Shown: positions 22,863-32,102 of the stretch, one piece after another
How positions within the stretch are numbered: position 1 is the stretch's first letter
How the letters are laid out: each line of letters begins with the position of its first letter
Source: Bacteroidota bacterium
GTDB lineage: Bacteria; Bacteroidota; Bacteroidia; Bacteroidales; FEN-979
Assembly: GCA_026391775.1 (NCBI GenBank)
Contig: JAPLDK010000068.1
Coordinates: 28,468-92,467, forward strand
DNA length: 64,000 bases
Direction: 5' to 3'
Made by a program: the position numbers and the translations under genes
The notes under the pieces: generated by a model
Told to the model about the DNA's origin: nothing
Database searches by the model: none
Seen by the model: the letters and a program-made list of their open reading frames with translations, nothing else

Positions 22863-24908
22863 ATGAAAAAGATTTTCTTTTCAATGGCATTCCTGGCCAT
22901 TCTGGTAATCGTATTATCCTGCAATTCCGGCAGGAACAACACCCATGGCTCCGACCCCCTGGTTTCACATATTGATTCTTCGGTCAAAGCCGGTGATGAC
23001 TTTTTCCTGTTTGCCAACGGGAAATGGTTCAAACAAAACCCCATTCCTCCGAGTGAACAGGCAAACGGACTATGGCAGCTCATCCAGGACACCATCAATG
23101 CCCAGGTACGCAACATTTGTGAATCTTCGGCTGCAATAAAAGATCCTCCCAGCGGCAGCAACAAACAGAAGATCGGCGATTTCTTCTTTTCGGGCATGGA
23201 TAGTGTTTCCCTCAATAAAAAAGGGCTTGCCGATCTGAAAAAGGACTTTGACCGCATAAGTGCAGTAAAAGACATTAAAGAATTGTTAAAGGAAGCTGCT
23301 TATATACATGCAGTAGCCGGTTCTCCCATGTTCCGGTTTTATGTAGGGCAGGATGACAGGATCAGCAACAAGCATGCGATTTTTATTTATCAGGGTGGAT
23401 TGAGCCTTTCAGACCGCAGCTTTTATTTTGATAAGGACTCCAGGGCCGTGATGATACGTGGAAAATTCTTGGAGCACCTTACAAATATGTATAAGCTAAT
23501 GGGGTATACAGAAGCTGCTGCAAAACTTGCAGGAGAACATACCATGAAACTGGAAACAGCCTTGGCAAAGGCATCCCGTAAACGCGAAGATACCCGCGAT
23601 CCTCTGAAAAATTACAACAAACTTCCGCTGGCAAAGCTGAAAGCCTCAATGCCCAACTTTGACTGGGACCTCTTTGCCCAAACCGCAGGCCTGAAAACAG
23701 TGGATACAGTAATTGTGGGACAGCCTGAGTTCTTAGCTGCTGAAAACGGATATCTTAAGTCCTTTCCGTTGGAAGACTGGAAAAATTACCTGAAGTTTCA
23801 TCTGATCAGAAGCCTGAGCAGGTACCTTGACGATAAGACCTACCTTGAATCCTTTAGTTTTTATTCCACGGTATTGCGAGGAGTTAAAGAACCAAAACCC
23901 AGGTGGAAAAGGGTTGTTGAGCAAACCGACCAGAGTCTCGGAGAGCTTATAGGACAGGTTTACGTAGATGAATATCTGCCGAAAGGCACTAAAGAGAAAC
24001 TCCAGGAAATTGGCAAATCGATTATGGATGTTTATGCTGAAAGGATAAAGAACCTTGACTGGATGAGCGCTGTAACAAAAGAAAAAGCCCTTAAAAAACT
24101 TGGTACGGTGATCATAAAGGTGGGGTATCCTGACAAATGGAAGGATTTGAGTTCCCTGCAGGTCGACCGTTTCTCTTACGTAAAGAACGCCATGAGCGCC
24201 AATAAATGGGAATTTGCCTACAACATCTCGAAATTCGGCAAACCAGTTGACCGCACCGAATGGGATATGCAGCCCCAGACCTACAATGCCTACTACAATC
24301 CTTCAAACAACGAGATCGTAGTCCCAGGCTGTAATATAATTGTTCCGGGCTATGAGCGTACCATGGCAGATGATGCACTTCTGTATTCAATTATCGGGGG
24401 CTCGACCTTTGGCCATGAGATCATTCACGGTTTCGATGATCAGGGCTGCAAGTATGATGAATACGGGAACCTGCATAACTGGTGGACCACGGAAGACAGT
24501 ATAAAGTTCTTTGCAAGGACCAAACTGATCGTTAAGCAGTTCAACCAGTATATTGCAGTAGACAGCCTGCATATCAACGGCGAGCTGACCCAGGGCGAGA
24601 ACATTGCCGACCTGGCGGGTGTAATCATGGGATACGAGGCTTTCAAAAAGACCGCCCAGTTTAAAAACAAGGAAATGATCGCAGGCCTCACTCCCGATCA
24701 GAGGTATTTCCTTGCATACGGGCTTGCATGGATGATCAATATGCGACCTGAGGCTGTTGCAAACCAGGTACGAAGTGATGAACATTCACCTGCTAAATTC
24801 AGGGTTATCGGCCCCCTGTCAGATATTCCCGAATTTTACGCGACCTTTAACGTAAAGCAGGGCGATGCCATGTGGAGACCAGACAGTCTCAAAGTGAAGA
24901 TCTGGTAA
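22863..24908 (+). CDS. M13-family zinc metallopeptidase (neprilysin/PepO-like) lipoprotein
   Basis: 682 residues from the ATG at 22863; an upstream in-frame start at 22839 would spoil the signal. SPII signal MKKIFFSMAFLAILVIVLSC. Peptidase_M13_N region (GDDFFLFANGKWFKQNPIPP) and catalytic domain with Zn motif H518-E-I-I-H522 (in STFGHEIIHGFDD) and the third ligand E579 in ENIADLAG; NAYYNPSNNEIVVP binds substrate backbone. Full family length. It should cut short peptides at the cell envelope. Its own transcript starts after the kinase gene; no operon link is evident. Confidence 0.95.
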   Translation: MKKIFFSMAFLAILVIVLSCNSGRNNTHGSDPLVSHIDSSVKAGDDFFLFANGKWFKQNPIPPSEQANGLWQLIQDTINAQVRNICESSAAIKDPPSGSNKQKIGDFFFSGMDSVSLNKKGLADLKKDFDRISAVKDIKELLKEAAYIHAVAGSPMFRFYVGQDDRISNKHAIFIYQGGLSLSDRSFYFDKDSRAVMIRGKFLEHLTNMYKLMGYTEAAAKLAGEHTMKLETALAKASRKREDTRDPLKNYNKLPLAKLKASMPNFDWDLFAQTAGLKTVDTVIVGQPEFLAAENGYLKSFPLEDWKNYLKFHLIRSLSRYLDDKTYLESFSFYSTVLRGVKEPKPRWKRVVEQTDQSLGELIGQVYVDEYLPKGTKEKLQEIGKSIMDVYAERIKNLDWMSAVTKEKALKKLGTVIIKVGYPDKWKDLSSLQVDRFSYVKNAMSANKWEFAYNISKFGKPVDRTEWDMQPQTYNAYYNPSNNEIVVPGCNIIVPGYERTMADDALLYSIIGGSTFGHEIIHGFDDQGCKYDEYGNLHNWWTTEDSIKFFARTKLIVKQFNQYIAVDSLHINGELTQGENIADLAGVIMGYEAFKKTAQFKNKEMIAGLTPDQRYFLAYGLAWMINMRPEAVANQVRSDEHSPAKFRVIGPLSDIPEFYATFNVKQGDAMWRPDSLKVKIW

Positions 24909-24911
24909 CAA

Positions 24912-25481
24912 TCAGATATATCTTCTGACTTTATTTTTATAGTCCTCATATGAGCTCCCGAACCTCGAGGAGAGGAATTTCTCTTCCGACAAGGTGATGA
25001 GGTGATGAAGGATAATGCCTGTAACGCAAAGGATAATGTTCACAATATCAGGGAAATAAAGGACAGACGCGATCGTTATAAGGTAAACTCCAAGGTAAAG
25101 GGGATTCCTGCTAAAGCTATAAAGTCCTCTGGTCTTTAATACTGTTTCCTGATGCGGCAGGCCCACCTTCAATGAGACTCCAAGGTGATAAAAGGAAACA
25201 GACATTATCAGGACCCCAGGGATCAGAAAAATCAATGCAGTCCATGGGAGTTGAGGAAAAACCGCAAACCAGTCCATTGAGGGATCAACAGCTTTCGCCA
25301 GCAATAATACCCAGGATGTAAACAGGCTTAACTTGCCGGTAATGAACCAGGCTTTCGGGATTGCCACTGCTCCGAGGAAATGCTGGCCCTGGCGGGACAA
25401 ACGATAACCCTGAATGAGCAAAGCCAGGCCCATAAGGCTCATGGCAATCAGAACAATATAACAGTGCAGGGGATGATCCAT
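24912..25481 (-). CDS. Isoprenylcysteine carboxyl methyltransferase-like membrane protein
   Basis: 189 residues with four to five transmembrane helices (IVLIAMSLMGLALLIQGYRL, WFITGKLSLFTSWVLLLA, LPWTALIFLIPGVLIMSVSFY, PLYLGVYLITIASVLYF, IVNIILCVTGIILHHLITL). The motif LKTRGLYSFSRNPLYLG is typical of the ICMT/phospholipid methyltransferase-like family, which uses SAM at the membrane face. In bacteria the substrates are mostly unknown. Convergent with the M13 peptidase, 4 bp apart. Confidence 0.85.
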   Translation of the reverse strand: MDHPLHCYIVLIAMSLMGLALLIQGYRLSRQGQHFLGAVAIPKAWFITGKLSLFTSWVLLLAKAVDPSMDWFAVFPQLPWTALIFLIPGVLIMSVSFYHLGVSLKVGLPHQETVLKTRGLYSFSRNPLYLGVYLITIASVLYFPDIVNIILCVTGIILHHLITLSEEKFLSSRFGSSYEDYKNKVRRYI

Positions 25482-25540
25482 AATGTCAAGGTTTAACCTG
25501 CAAATCTACGCAACTCAAATGAGATACCCTGCTGTGGATC

Positions 25541-26665
25541 TTATTTTACAACACTGAGCCTGCCTGTAAACAGCCCCTCATCAGTCATTACACTAATTAT
25601 ATAAAGTCCGCTTGCCAGGCCAGTTATATCAAGCTGGTATGGAGTTTTAAGATTAGCAGCGAATTCATGCTGTATTATCCTCCTGCCATCCTGGGTCGTT
25701 ACTTCAACTGATTTCATTTTCAACGATTCGTTACCCAGTGAAATTTGGACATTTTCCCTGGCAGGGTTGGGAGATAGTTTCAAATTCGCAGAAACCACCT
25801 CATTTTGCCTGACACCTACAGGCCAATCCGCAATCACAAGAACATTAAAAGTTGCACCGGCCCATAAGGGAGAAATGGATTCAGTATAAATTGTCCATTG
25901 TGCCCCTTCGTACCATACGCCGATCTCATCATTGACATAGCCCTGCGACCCTCCTGAGGTAGTATAATCATGCACTACGAAAATTTTCACATTCTGGTTC
26001 CCGTTTGTAAGGGGATTGTCTATGTTGGTAATATAATAGGAATCGGTAGCTACATGTTTGAAACAGGAAGTTCCGGTATTTGGTACAAAAATATTATAGG
26101 TACTGTTCAATTCGAGTATCCCTCCGGAGTTTTCATTATAAACAGTCCATTTCGACAGTGATTGATCATACCAGACCCCAACATGAGCCGTATCATATAC
26201 ACCATTATCCCAGGTCTTGGTAATAAAAAATACTGCATTGGGGTTGTTGTTCAGGGCAGAATTATCAATTACAGACCAGTTAAGAACAGAATTACCTGTG
26301 GTTACAGTATGTGTGAATGCGGTTCCATTTTGTTTGCAGTTCAGCACATTGTAAGCAAAATTGGTGTCCATGGCAACCCGGGTTTCATCATAGATTGACC
26401 AGTCTGAACCCGTATACCATAAGCCATTGCTATGGAGCATATATTTCTCGTGAGTGTTATCGGAAAGCCCCCAAACATGGGTAAAGATGATTTTATCAGT
26501 AACTGTATTCCCTATGAGGGATGTGTTCAGGACAGTGTAATCGCCGAAACAGTTTGCATCGCTGTTGGCATGAATGTAGTTAGGCCCGAAATAGCTGGGC
26601 TGGGCCTGAAGATAAACTGATGCCAGGAGGCCTAAAGAAAGGAAAACAATGTGTAAAGCTTTCAT
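25541..26665 (-). CDS. T9SS-exported protein with three tandem beta modules
   Basis: 374 residues. Signal peptide ending QAQPS, then three similar units of about 85 residues. Each ends in a block such as GLWYTGSDWSIYDE, GVWYDQSLSKWTVYNE or GVWYEGAQWTIYTE and the following YNVL/YNIFV/FNVLV strand, and resembles the DUF7452-type repeat. A type A T9SS sorting domain closes the protein (LKLSPNPARENVQISL ... GLYIISVMTDEGLFTGRLSVVK). A secreted or surface-attached protein of unknown binding role. Confidence 0.82.
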   Translation of the reverse strand: MKALHIVFLSLGLLASVYLQAQPSYFGPNYIHANSDANCFGDYTVLNTSLIGNTVTDKIIFTHVWGLSDNTHEKYMLHSNGLWYTGSDWSIYDETRVAMDTNFAYNVLNCKQNGTAFTHTVTTGNSVLNWSVIDNSALNNNPNAVFFITKTWDNGVYDTAHVGVWYDQSLSKWTVYNENSGGILELNSTYNIFVPNTGTSCFKHVATDSYYITNIDNPLTNGNQNVKIFVVHDYTTSGGSQGYVNDEIGVWYEGAQWTIYTESISPLWAGATFNVLVIADWPVGVRQNEVVSANLKLSPNPARENVQISLGNESLKMKSVEVTTQDGRRIIQHEFAANLKTPYQLDITGLASGLYIISVMTDEGLFTGRLSVVK

Positions 26666-26871
26666 AATTAAACGGATTTAATGATTACTTTTTTGAACTC
26701 TATAAATATACTAATATATTAAATTGAAGTCAAGGGAAATCCATACCTTCAATTTCCGGTGATCAGGGATAATTGTATTTCAATTCTGACATATTTTGAT
26801 TTATTTATTTATTTTTGGTGTTATCTTAATTTACTAAATCCTGTTATCCGGAAATAAATCAACCATAATCG

Positions 26872-27801
26872 ATGCCGACATCAGCGACAAATAGTGGAAA
26901 ATCATCAAAGAAGCCAACATCATATTTTTTCAGCCTGTTAAATCCGGTCAGGATCTTTCGTGCAGTACAATTCCACCGTAAACAAAAAAAATACTGCAAA
27001 GCAAGCCACGACCTGGAGCTCAGATTATATTCCGAGATGCTTTCCAATGACATGTTACATTACGGATATTTTGAGAATGCAGATATTGAGCCGGAGAAGT
27101 TGTCGTTTCATGACATGGAAACAGCACAGGTCAACTATGCCGAGAAACTCATTTCTCATCTGGCGGACAAATCCCTGCCTGTCCTGGATATCGGATGTGG
27201 TATCGGTGGAATAGCGAACCTGATATATCAAAAGGGATATACTGTGGATGTCCTTTCTCCAAACATCAGTCAGCTTACCTATGTAAAAAAGAACTATCCG
27301 GCATTAACAGCTTATAATGAAAAGTTTGAGGAATTTAAGGCCGACAGGAAGTATGGTACCCTTCTGAACGCCGAATCGTTTCAGTACATCGACATGAACA
27401 AGGCATTTGCAAAAGCAGATGAGCTGATTGTCCAGGGGGGAAGGTGGATAATCTGCGATTACTTTTCCACTAAGACCGGTGACGAAAAAAAGGCCGGACG
27501 CCGGTTTGAGGATTTCGAAAAACTGGCCGGGGAACATGGATGGAAGATCATTTACCATGAAGATATCACAAAACATGTATTGCCAACCCTGAAATTTGCA
27601 AACATGTATATCACCAGAATTGTGAACCCTCTCATATTTTACCTTGAAAACAAGCTCCTGGTCAAGATGGCCTGGTTTTATCAGTTGACTCATGAAATCA
27701 GGGATTCGCTCAGTAAAAAGCTGACGAAGGAATTTTCGAAAGTTGACACTACTGTATTTCTGTCGGAAAAGAAATATCTGATCCTGGTTCTCACCAAATA
27801 A
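26872..27801 (+). CDS. Class I SAM methyltransferase, cyclopropane-fatty-acid-synthase-like
   Basis: 309 residues. After an N-terminal helical part (EMLSNDMLHYGYFEN, FHDMETAQVNYAEKLI) there is VLDIGCGIGGIANLIYQKG (SAM motif I), VDVLSPNISQL (motif II) and a beta 4 segment GTLLNAESFQYID, then GGRWIICDYF (motif post III). The arrangement, with its N-terminal lead, recalls the SAM-dependent lipid/cyclopropane synthase group, but the C-terminus is not diagnostic. The 206-bp upstream gap to the divergent T9SS gene shows no clear consensus promoter. Confidence 0.82.
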   Translation: MPTSATNSGKSSKKPTSYFFSLLNPVRIFRAVQFHRKQKKYCKASHDLELRLYSEMLSNDMLHYGYFENADIEPEKLSFHDMETAQVNYAEKLISHLADKSLPVLDIGCGIGGIANLIYQKGYTVDVLSPNISQLTYVKKNYPALTAYNEKFEEFKADRKYGTLLNAESFQYIDMNKAFAKADELIVQGGRWIICDYFSTKTGDEKKAGRRFEDFEKLAGEHGWKIIYHEDITKHVLPTLKFANMYITRIVNPLIFYLENKLLVKMAWFYQLTHEIRDSLSKKLTKEFSKVDTTVFLSEKKYLILVLTK

Positions 27802-27813
27802 CATGCTGCCGAT

Positions 27814-29397
27814 CTAGGCTTTACATTCCCGCGGAAGTGTAATCCTTATTCTTGTCCATCTTGAATATTCGCTTTCTATGTCAATAATTCCGTTCATTTC
27901 CTTTATGATGGCGAAAGAGATAGAAAGGCCCAGCCCTGTATACTTTTCTGCTTTTTTTGTTGTATGGAACGGAAGCATGATCTTATCCAGATCGGCCGAT
28001 TTGAATCCCATTCCATTATCCATCACTTCAATTTTGATGTGAGTTTTATTTCTATAGGTTTTTAAATCGACAAGCCATTTAAATTCAGTCTTTACGATTC
28101 TCATTTTTTCTTCAATTGCATCCTGGGAATTCAGAAGAAGGTTGAGTATCACCTGTTCAAATTTTTCCGGGTCGCCGCTTATTACCTGTATGTTTTTATC
28201 AAAATTTGTTGTGAGTAGTATTCCGGCATTCGCAAACTGGTTTTCGATCATGGAAATCGAATTTCTGATTGCATTATGAATATCGAATTCAATAAAAGTC
28301 AGATTGCGGTTTACGCTGGAAAATATTTTAATATGATCGATGACATAGGTGATCCTGGCAATACTATTGAATATCTGTTTTGCTTTATTATGAAAGTATT
28401 CCGGGTCAACAGATTTATTTTTGCTGATCTCTACCAGCAGGTTTTCAAGGCCAAGCGAAATCAATCTCAATGGCTGATTTAATTCACAGGAAATTCCCGT
28501 GGCTATTTCTTCAATGCTTTCTAGACGTTCGTCATTGATCATCTGTTGCTGGATCATTCTCCTTTGGGAGATATCCCTGATCACAGCCATTAATGCCCTT
28601 GGTTTTTCATTACTATCCCTGATCAGTTTGAAACTTATTTCGCTTTCGAGCCTGGTCTGGTCGGAACATGTAATCAGAAATACAACATTAAGTACGTGGC
28701 CCTGCTCCATTGTACTCTTTATAACTTCCTGAAGCCTGGCGTGCTCATCCGGAGGAAAGAGTGTAATGATGTTAGTGCCTGTATAATCTTCCCTGCTTGA
28801 TAGCTTAAATATCCCGGAAGCCACATTTGAGATCTCCCTTATCGCCCCAGAAGTGTCCATTATAATAATCCCTTCAGGGGATGCATTAAGCAGCATGCGG
28901 TAAAGTTTCTCTGATGACAGGACTTTGCGCTTTTGCCTGTTCAGTTCCAGAAATATCTTTACTTTACTGATCAGCAGCCTGGGCTCTATCGGTTTGAAAA
29001 TATAGTCGATGATCCCCGTTTCATATATTTTTTCAAGTTCAGATTCTTTACATGGATATGCAGTAATGAATATAATAGGAACGAGGTTTCTTCCTTTATC
29101 ACGAAGAATACGTGAAACGAGCTCAATCCCACTCATTTCGGGCATATTAACATCGATAAGGGCAAGGGCAAGTTCTTTCCCCCTTATTTTTTCCAATGCT
29201 TCTTTCGCTGAGAATGCTCTTATGATATTGGCATTTAAATGCCTCAGGGTTGTTTCCAGCAAGATTACATTCGGCTCAATATCGTCAACAATGAGAATAT
29301 TGGGTTTATCTTCGGGCTTCATGCCCGAAAAGTAAATATTTTTTTTGAGATTAAAAATACGAGCATCCTCTTTAACAGGCTTATATGTAGCAAACAT
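27814..29397 (-). CDS. Response regulator-PAS-HATPase protein with Cys at the phospho-His site
   Basis: 527 residues (a second start at 29322 is equally good). Receiver domain: ILIVDDIEPN, LALIDVNMPEMSG with the phospho-Asp, PIIFITAYP and YIFKPIEP. A PAS domain follows (YRMLLNASPEGIIIMDTSGAI), then a dimerisation region where the usual HExNQPL is C-E-L-N-Q-P-L (Cys codon 28486-28488). HATPase_c comes last (LLLNSQDAI, DNGMGF, GLGLSISFAIIKEMNG). With His replaced by Cys it probably cannot autophosphorylate there and may instead read out the receiver or bind ATP structurally. It is the last gene of the operon 35647-27814, six bp after the OmpA-family gene. Confidence 0.88.
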   Translation of the reverse strand: MFATYKPVKEDARIFNLKKNIYFSGMKPEDKPNILIVDDIEPNVILLETTLRHLNANIIRAFSAKEALEKIRGKELALALIDVNMPEMSGIELVSRILRDKGRNLVPIIFITAYPCKESELEKIYETGIIDYIFKPIEPRLLISKVKIFLELNRQKRKVLSSEKLYRMLLNASPEGIIIMDTSGAIREISNVASGIFKLSSREDYTGTNIITLFPPDEHARLQEVIKSTMEQGHVLNVVFLITCSDQTRLESEISFKLIRDSNEKPRALMAVIRDISQRRMIQQQMINDERLESIEEIATGISCELNQPLRLISLGLENLLVEISKNKSVDPEYFHNKAKQIFNSIARITYVIDHIKIFSSVNRNLTFIEFDIHNAIRNSISMIENQFANAGILLTTNFDKNIQVISGDPEKFEQVILNLLLNSQDAIEEKMRIVKTEFKWLVDLKTYRNKTHIKIEVMDNGMGFKSADLDKIMLPFHTTKKAEKYTGLGLSISFAIIKEMNGIIDIESEYSRWTRIRITLPRECKA

Positions 29398-29403
29398 TAA
29401 AGT

Positions 29404-31137
29404 CTACGGCTGTGCCGGAATGTTTATATAACCCGTGATCCTGAATTCAGTCCTGCGGTTTGCCTGGTGTTCAGTTTCTGTACATATTACATCCATCCCG
29501 CAATTGCAGTGATTTATCAGATATGATTTTCCGTAGCCTGTTGCCGTAAGGCGTGAAGGGTCTATTCCATGTTTTATCAGGTAGAGCACTACCGATTCGG
29601 CCCTTTTCTGCGAGAGCAGCAAATTATATTCAGCGGAACCCCGGCAATCGGTATGCGCCCTGATTTCAACTGTGAGCGAGTATTCCCTGAGTATTTTCAC
29701 CAGGCTGTCGAGGGAATGTTCAGCATCTTTGCGGATATTCCATTTATCAAAATCATAATAAATATTTTTGATCGTGTATGTTTTGCCAACGGCCAGACTT
29801 TCGGGGACAGTTTTTAATGCAGCTATGGCCTTTACCGGAAGAGGAGTTTCCTTTGCCAAAGGAAGTTCCCTGAAACAATATATGTCGTCACTGCCAGATC
29901 CCCCGGGGCGGTTTGAGCTAAAGGTGCCCACCTGCCCACCGGGCCATAGTGTATATGCAAAATCATCCCTTGATGAATTTATTGGCTGACCCAGGTTTAC
30001 AGGAATATCCCATGAATCTTTTGATTTTTTTGCGACAAAAATATCGAGGCCCCCGAAGCCAGGATGCCCGTCGCTGGCGAAATACAGATCACCATTATCC
30101 GCCAAAAAAGGGAACATTTCATTACCTGCGGTATTAATGGTTTTGCCCAGGCTGACAGGTTCGGTCCAACCGTTTGCAGTCCTGGAACATGACCAGATAT
30201 CGGTACCACCACATCCGCCTGCCTTATCAGAAACAAAATACAGCGTGTTGCCGTCGGGGGAAAGTGCGGGATGACCAACAGAATATGAATCGCTGTTGAG
30301 AAAAAAGTGTTCCGGTTTTGACCATTTACCGTTTTTCTTTTCTGCATGATAAATTTTCAGAAGATGAGTGCGGATGAGGCCCGTATCCCTCCTGCCCCTG
30401 TCGTTCAATTCAACCGTCCTGTTGATGAATACTTCATCCATGGCTTTATTGAAGCAGAGAGGCCCGTCATGATACGATTGGTTGAAAGCCGGTGGCCCCT
30501 GTTCGGGATAGCCAAACTTAATTGACCCACTGTCGGCCTGAATTATAGCAGACTTGTATATCCTGAAGTAACTGTTACCAGTCCAGCCGTATGTTTGTTC
30601 CCTTTTGTCATCAAGCCGGTCACTGGCAAAAAGCACCTGATCTCCGCAAAAAACCGTGCCAATATCCGATTGGCGTGAATTCAGTTCCAGAGCGTTCCAG
30701 ATCTCTACTGCAGGCTTATGTTTCTGCCAGGTCAATGCAGAATCGCAAAAGGCTGCATTGAGTTTACCTCTTATATCTGCGGGAGATATTGAATCGAATT
30801 TCAGGAATGTCATCTTCGCCAGCATGTAATCCCCGCAAGATCTCTGGCAACAGGCAAGGTAGAACCAATTCAGAGGGTCTTTGTTGCCAAGAGAGATGGC
30901 TTTTCCATACCATTCCTTTGCCTTTTCAGGGTTACTCTGTCGGCGGTAGCATTCGGCCAGCATCTGCGAGGCCTCAGGGCGGTTTTCTGCATTCCCTTTC
31001 TGAAATGCTTTATCCAGCAAGATAATGGCATGGGCATAGTTATACAACAGCATTTCCTGCCTGGCAGACCTGACCTGGCACTGCAGATTCTGGTTAATCA
31101 GTAACGACAATATGGCAAGCAGGACAGTTTTTATCAT
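29404..31137 (-). CDS. OmpA-family protein with TPR and PD40 repeats, PorE-like
   Basis: 577 residues. Signal peptide, then TPR-like helices (about 28-130: NYAHAIILLDKAFQKG, AKEWYGKAISLGN), then WD40-like PD40 blades (HPALSPDGNTLYFVSDKAGG; FPFLADNGDLYFASDGHPGFGG; FAYTLWPGGQVGTFSSNRPGG), then the OmpA_C peptidoglycan-binding domain (IRKDAEHSLDSLV, VEIRAHTDCRGSAEYNLLLSQKRAESV). The order TPR-propeller-OmpA matches PorE, a peptidoglycan-anchored part of the T9SS, and related gliding proteins. It lies 5 bp after the SprF-like gene and is probably its functional partner. Confidence 0.85.
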   Translation of the reverse strand: MIKTVLLAILSLLINQNLQCQVRSARQEMLLYNYAHAIILLDKAFQKGNAENRPEASQMLAECYRRQSNPEKAKEWYGKAISLGNKDPLNWFYLACCQRSCGDYMLAKMTFLKFDSISPADIRGKLNAAFCDSALTWQKHKPAVEIWNALELNSRQSDIGTVFCGDQVLFASDRLDDKREQTYGWTGNSYFRIYKSAIIQADSGSIKFGYPEQGPPAFNQSYHDGPLCFNKAMDEVFINRTVELNDRGRRDTGLIRTHLLKIYHAEKKNGKWSKPEHFFLNSDSYSVGHPALSPDGNTLYFVSDKAGGCGGTDIWSCSRTANGWTEPVSLGKTINTAGNEMFPFLADNGDLYFASDGHPGFGGLDIFVAKKSKDSWDIPVNLGQPINSSRDDFAYTLWPGGQVGTFSSNRPGGSGSDDIYCFRELPLAKETPLPVKAIAALKTVPESLAVGKTYTIKNIYYDFDKWNIRKDAEHSLDSLVKILREYSLTVEIRAHTDCRGSAEYNLLLSQKRAESVVLYLIKHGIDPSRLTATGYGKSYLINHCNCGMDVICTETEHQANRRTEFRITGYINIPAQP

Positions 31138-31142
31138 ACATT

Positions 31143-32102
31143 TTAAAAATATCTCGGGCTCAGCATACGGGCTTTAAACAGGTCGATATCGTAACCTATG
31201 CGGATCTCATGGGAGCCCTGGTTATTTCCTTTCAGCGCATTGAACCAGATGTCGTAACTGTAGCCGAGTGACAACCCTTTGTAAACCACGAGTTCCATCA
31301 GAAGGCAGAGAGCATCATTAGTCCTGTAGGCAGCCCCGAGCGTTATTATTTCAAGGAACCTCACGCGAGCGCTTACGTCGGCCTGTATCGGAGAATTCGG
31401 TACATATTTGATCAGCAGAGACGGCATCAGTTGTACATTTCCATACAGGGGGATCGTACCTCCACCAATGAAATACCAGGTTCTCAGCAGGCGGGTGAAA
31501 TTGTCCTGCCCGTCGGGCACAGTGTTTGACACCAGTATCTGGTTCTGGAAAAGATGTTTTACCGATGCTCCCGCGTAATATTTATTTGAATAATAATAGA
31601 TCCCGAAATCGGCATCGGGTACGACCTTATTCTTAACCTGGCCCGTAAGTGCGGGATCCCCTGCATCTTTTGGGTTCAGGGCAGTCCAGTCGATATCATA
31701 ATACTTGATACCTGCCGAGAGGCCGAAGCAGAGTTTTGAATTCGGGAACAATATCCTGTATGCGAAAGTTCCCATAACATTGTAGTCAATGGCAGGTCCG
31801 AGCTGATCCATATACACATACATACCCAGCCCGAGGTGCTGGTTTGGCAAGGGTGTATGGGCGGTAAGGCAGAGTGTTCTTGGGGCGCCCTGAATACCCA
31901 CCCACTGGAACCTGCCTAGCAGGTCAAGTGAAAGTCCTTCATGGCTGCCGGTGTATGCTGGATTAAATTCCAGTTTTGTATACATGTATTGCGTAAACAG
32001 TGCATCCTGCTGGGCAAAGAGCAGTGCCGGGACAAAGGCAAGGAATATGATCACTGTTTTTTTCACACAATTCAATATTATTCTATCGGCATGCCGGATC
32101 AT
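31143..32102 (-). CDS. PorP/SprF-family outer-membrane protein
   Basis: 319 residues. Signal peptide ending LLFAQQ, then the family's opening DALFTQYMYTKLEFNPAYTGS, LSLDLLGRFQWVGIQGAPRT, and beta strands through LGAAYRTNDALCLLMELVVYKGLSLGYSYDIWFN. PorP/SprF proteins belong to the T9SS; SprF-type members pair with type B sorting-domain cargo. The gene overlaps the upstream cargo gene by four bases (32099-32102, ATGA), which supports this pairing. Confidence 0.9.
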   Translation of the reverse strand: MIRHADRIILNCVKKTVIIFLAFVPALLFAQQDALFTQYMYTKLEFNPAYTGSHEGLSLDLLGRFQWVGIQGAPRTLCLTAHTPLPNQHLGLGMYVYMDQLGPAIDYNVMGTFAYRILFPNSKLCFGLSAGIKYYDIDWTALNPKDAGDPALTGQVKNKVVPDADFGIYYYSNKYYAGASVKHLFQNQILVSNTVPDGQDNFTRLLRTWYFIGGGTIPLYGNVQLMPSLLIKYVPNSPIQADVSARVRFLEIITLGAAYRTNDALCLLMELVVYKGLSLGYSYDIWFNALKGNNQGSHEIRIGYDIDLFKARMLSPRYF

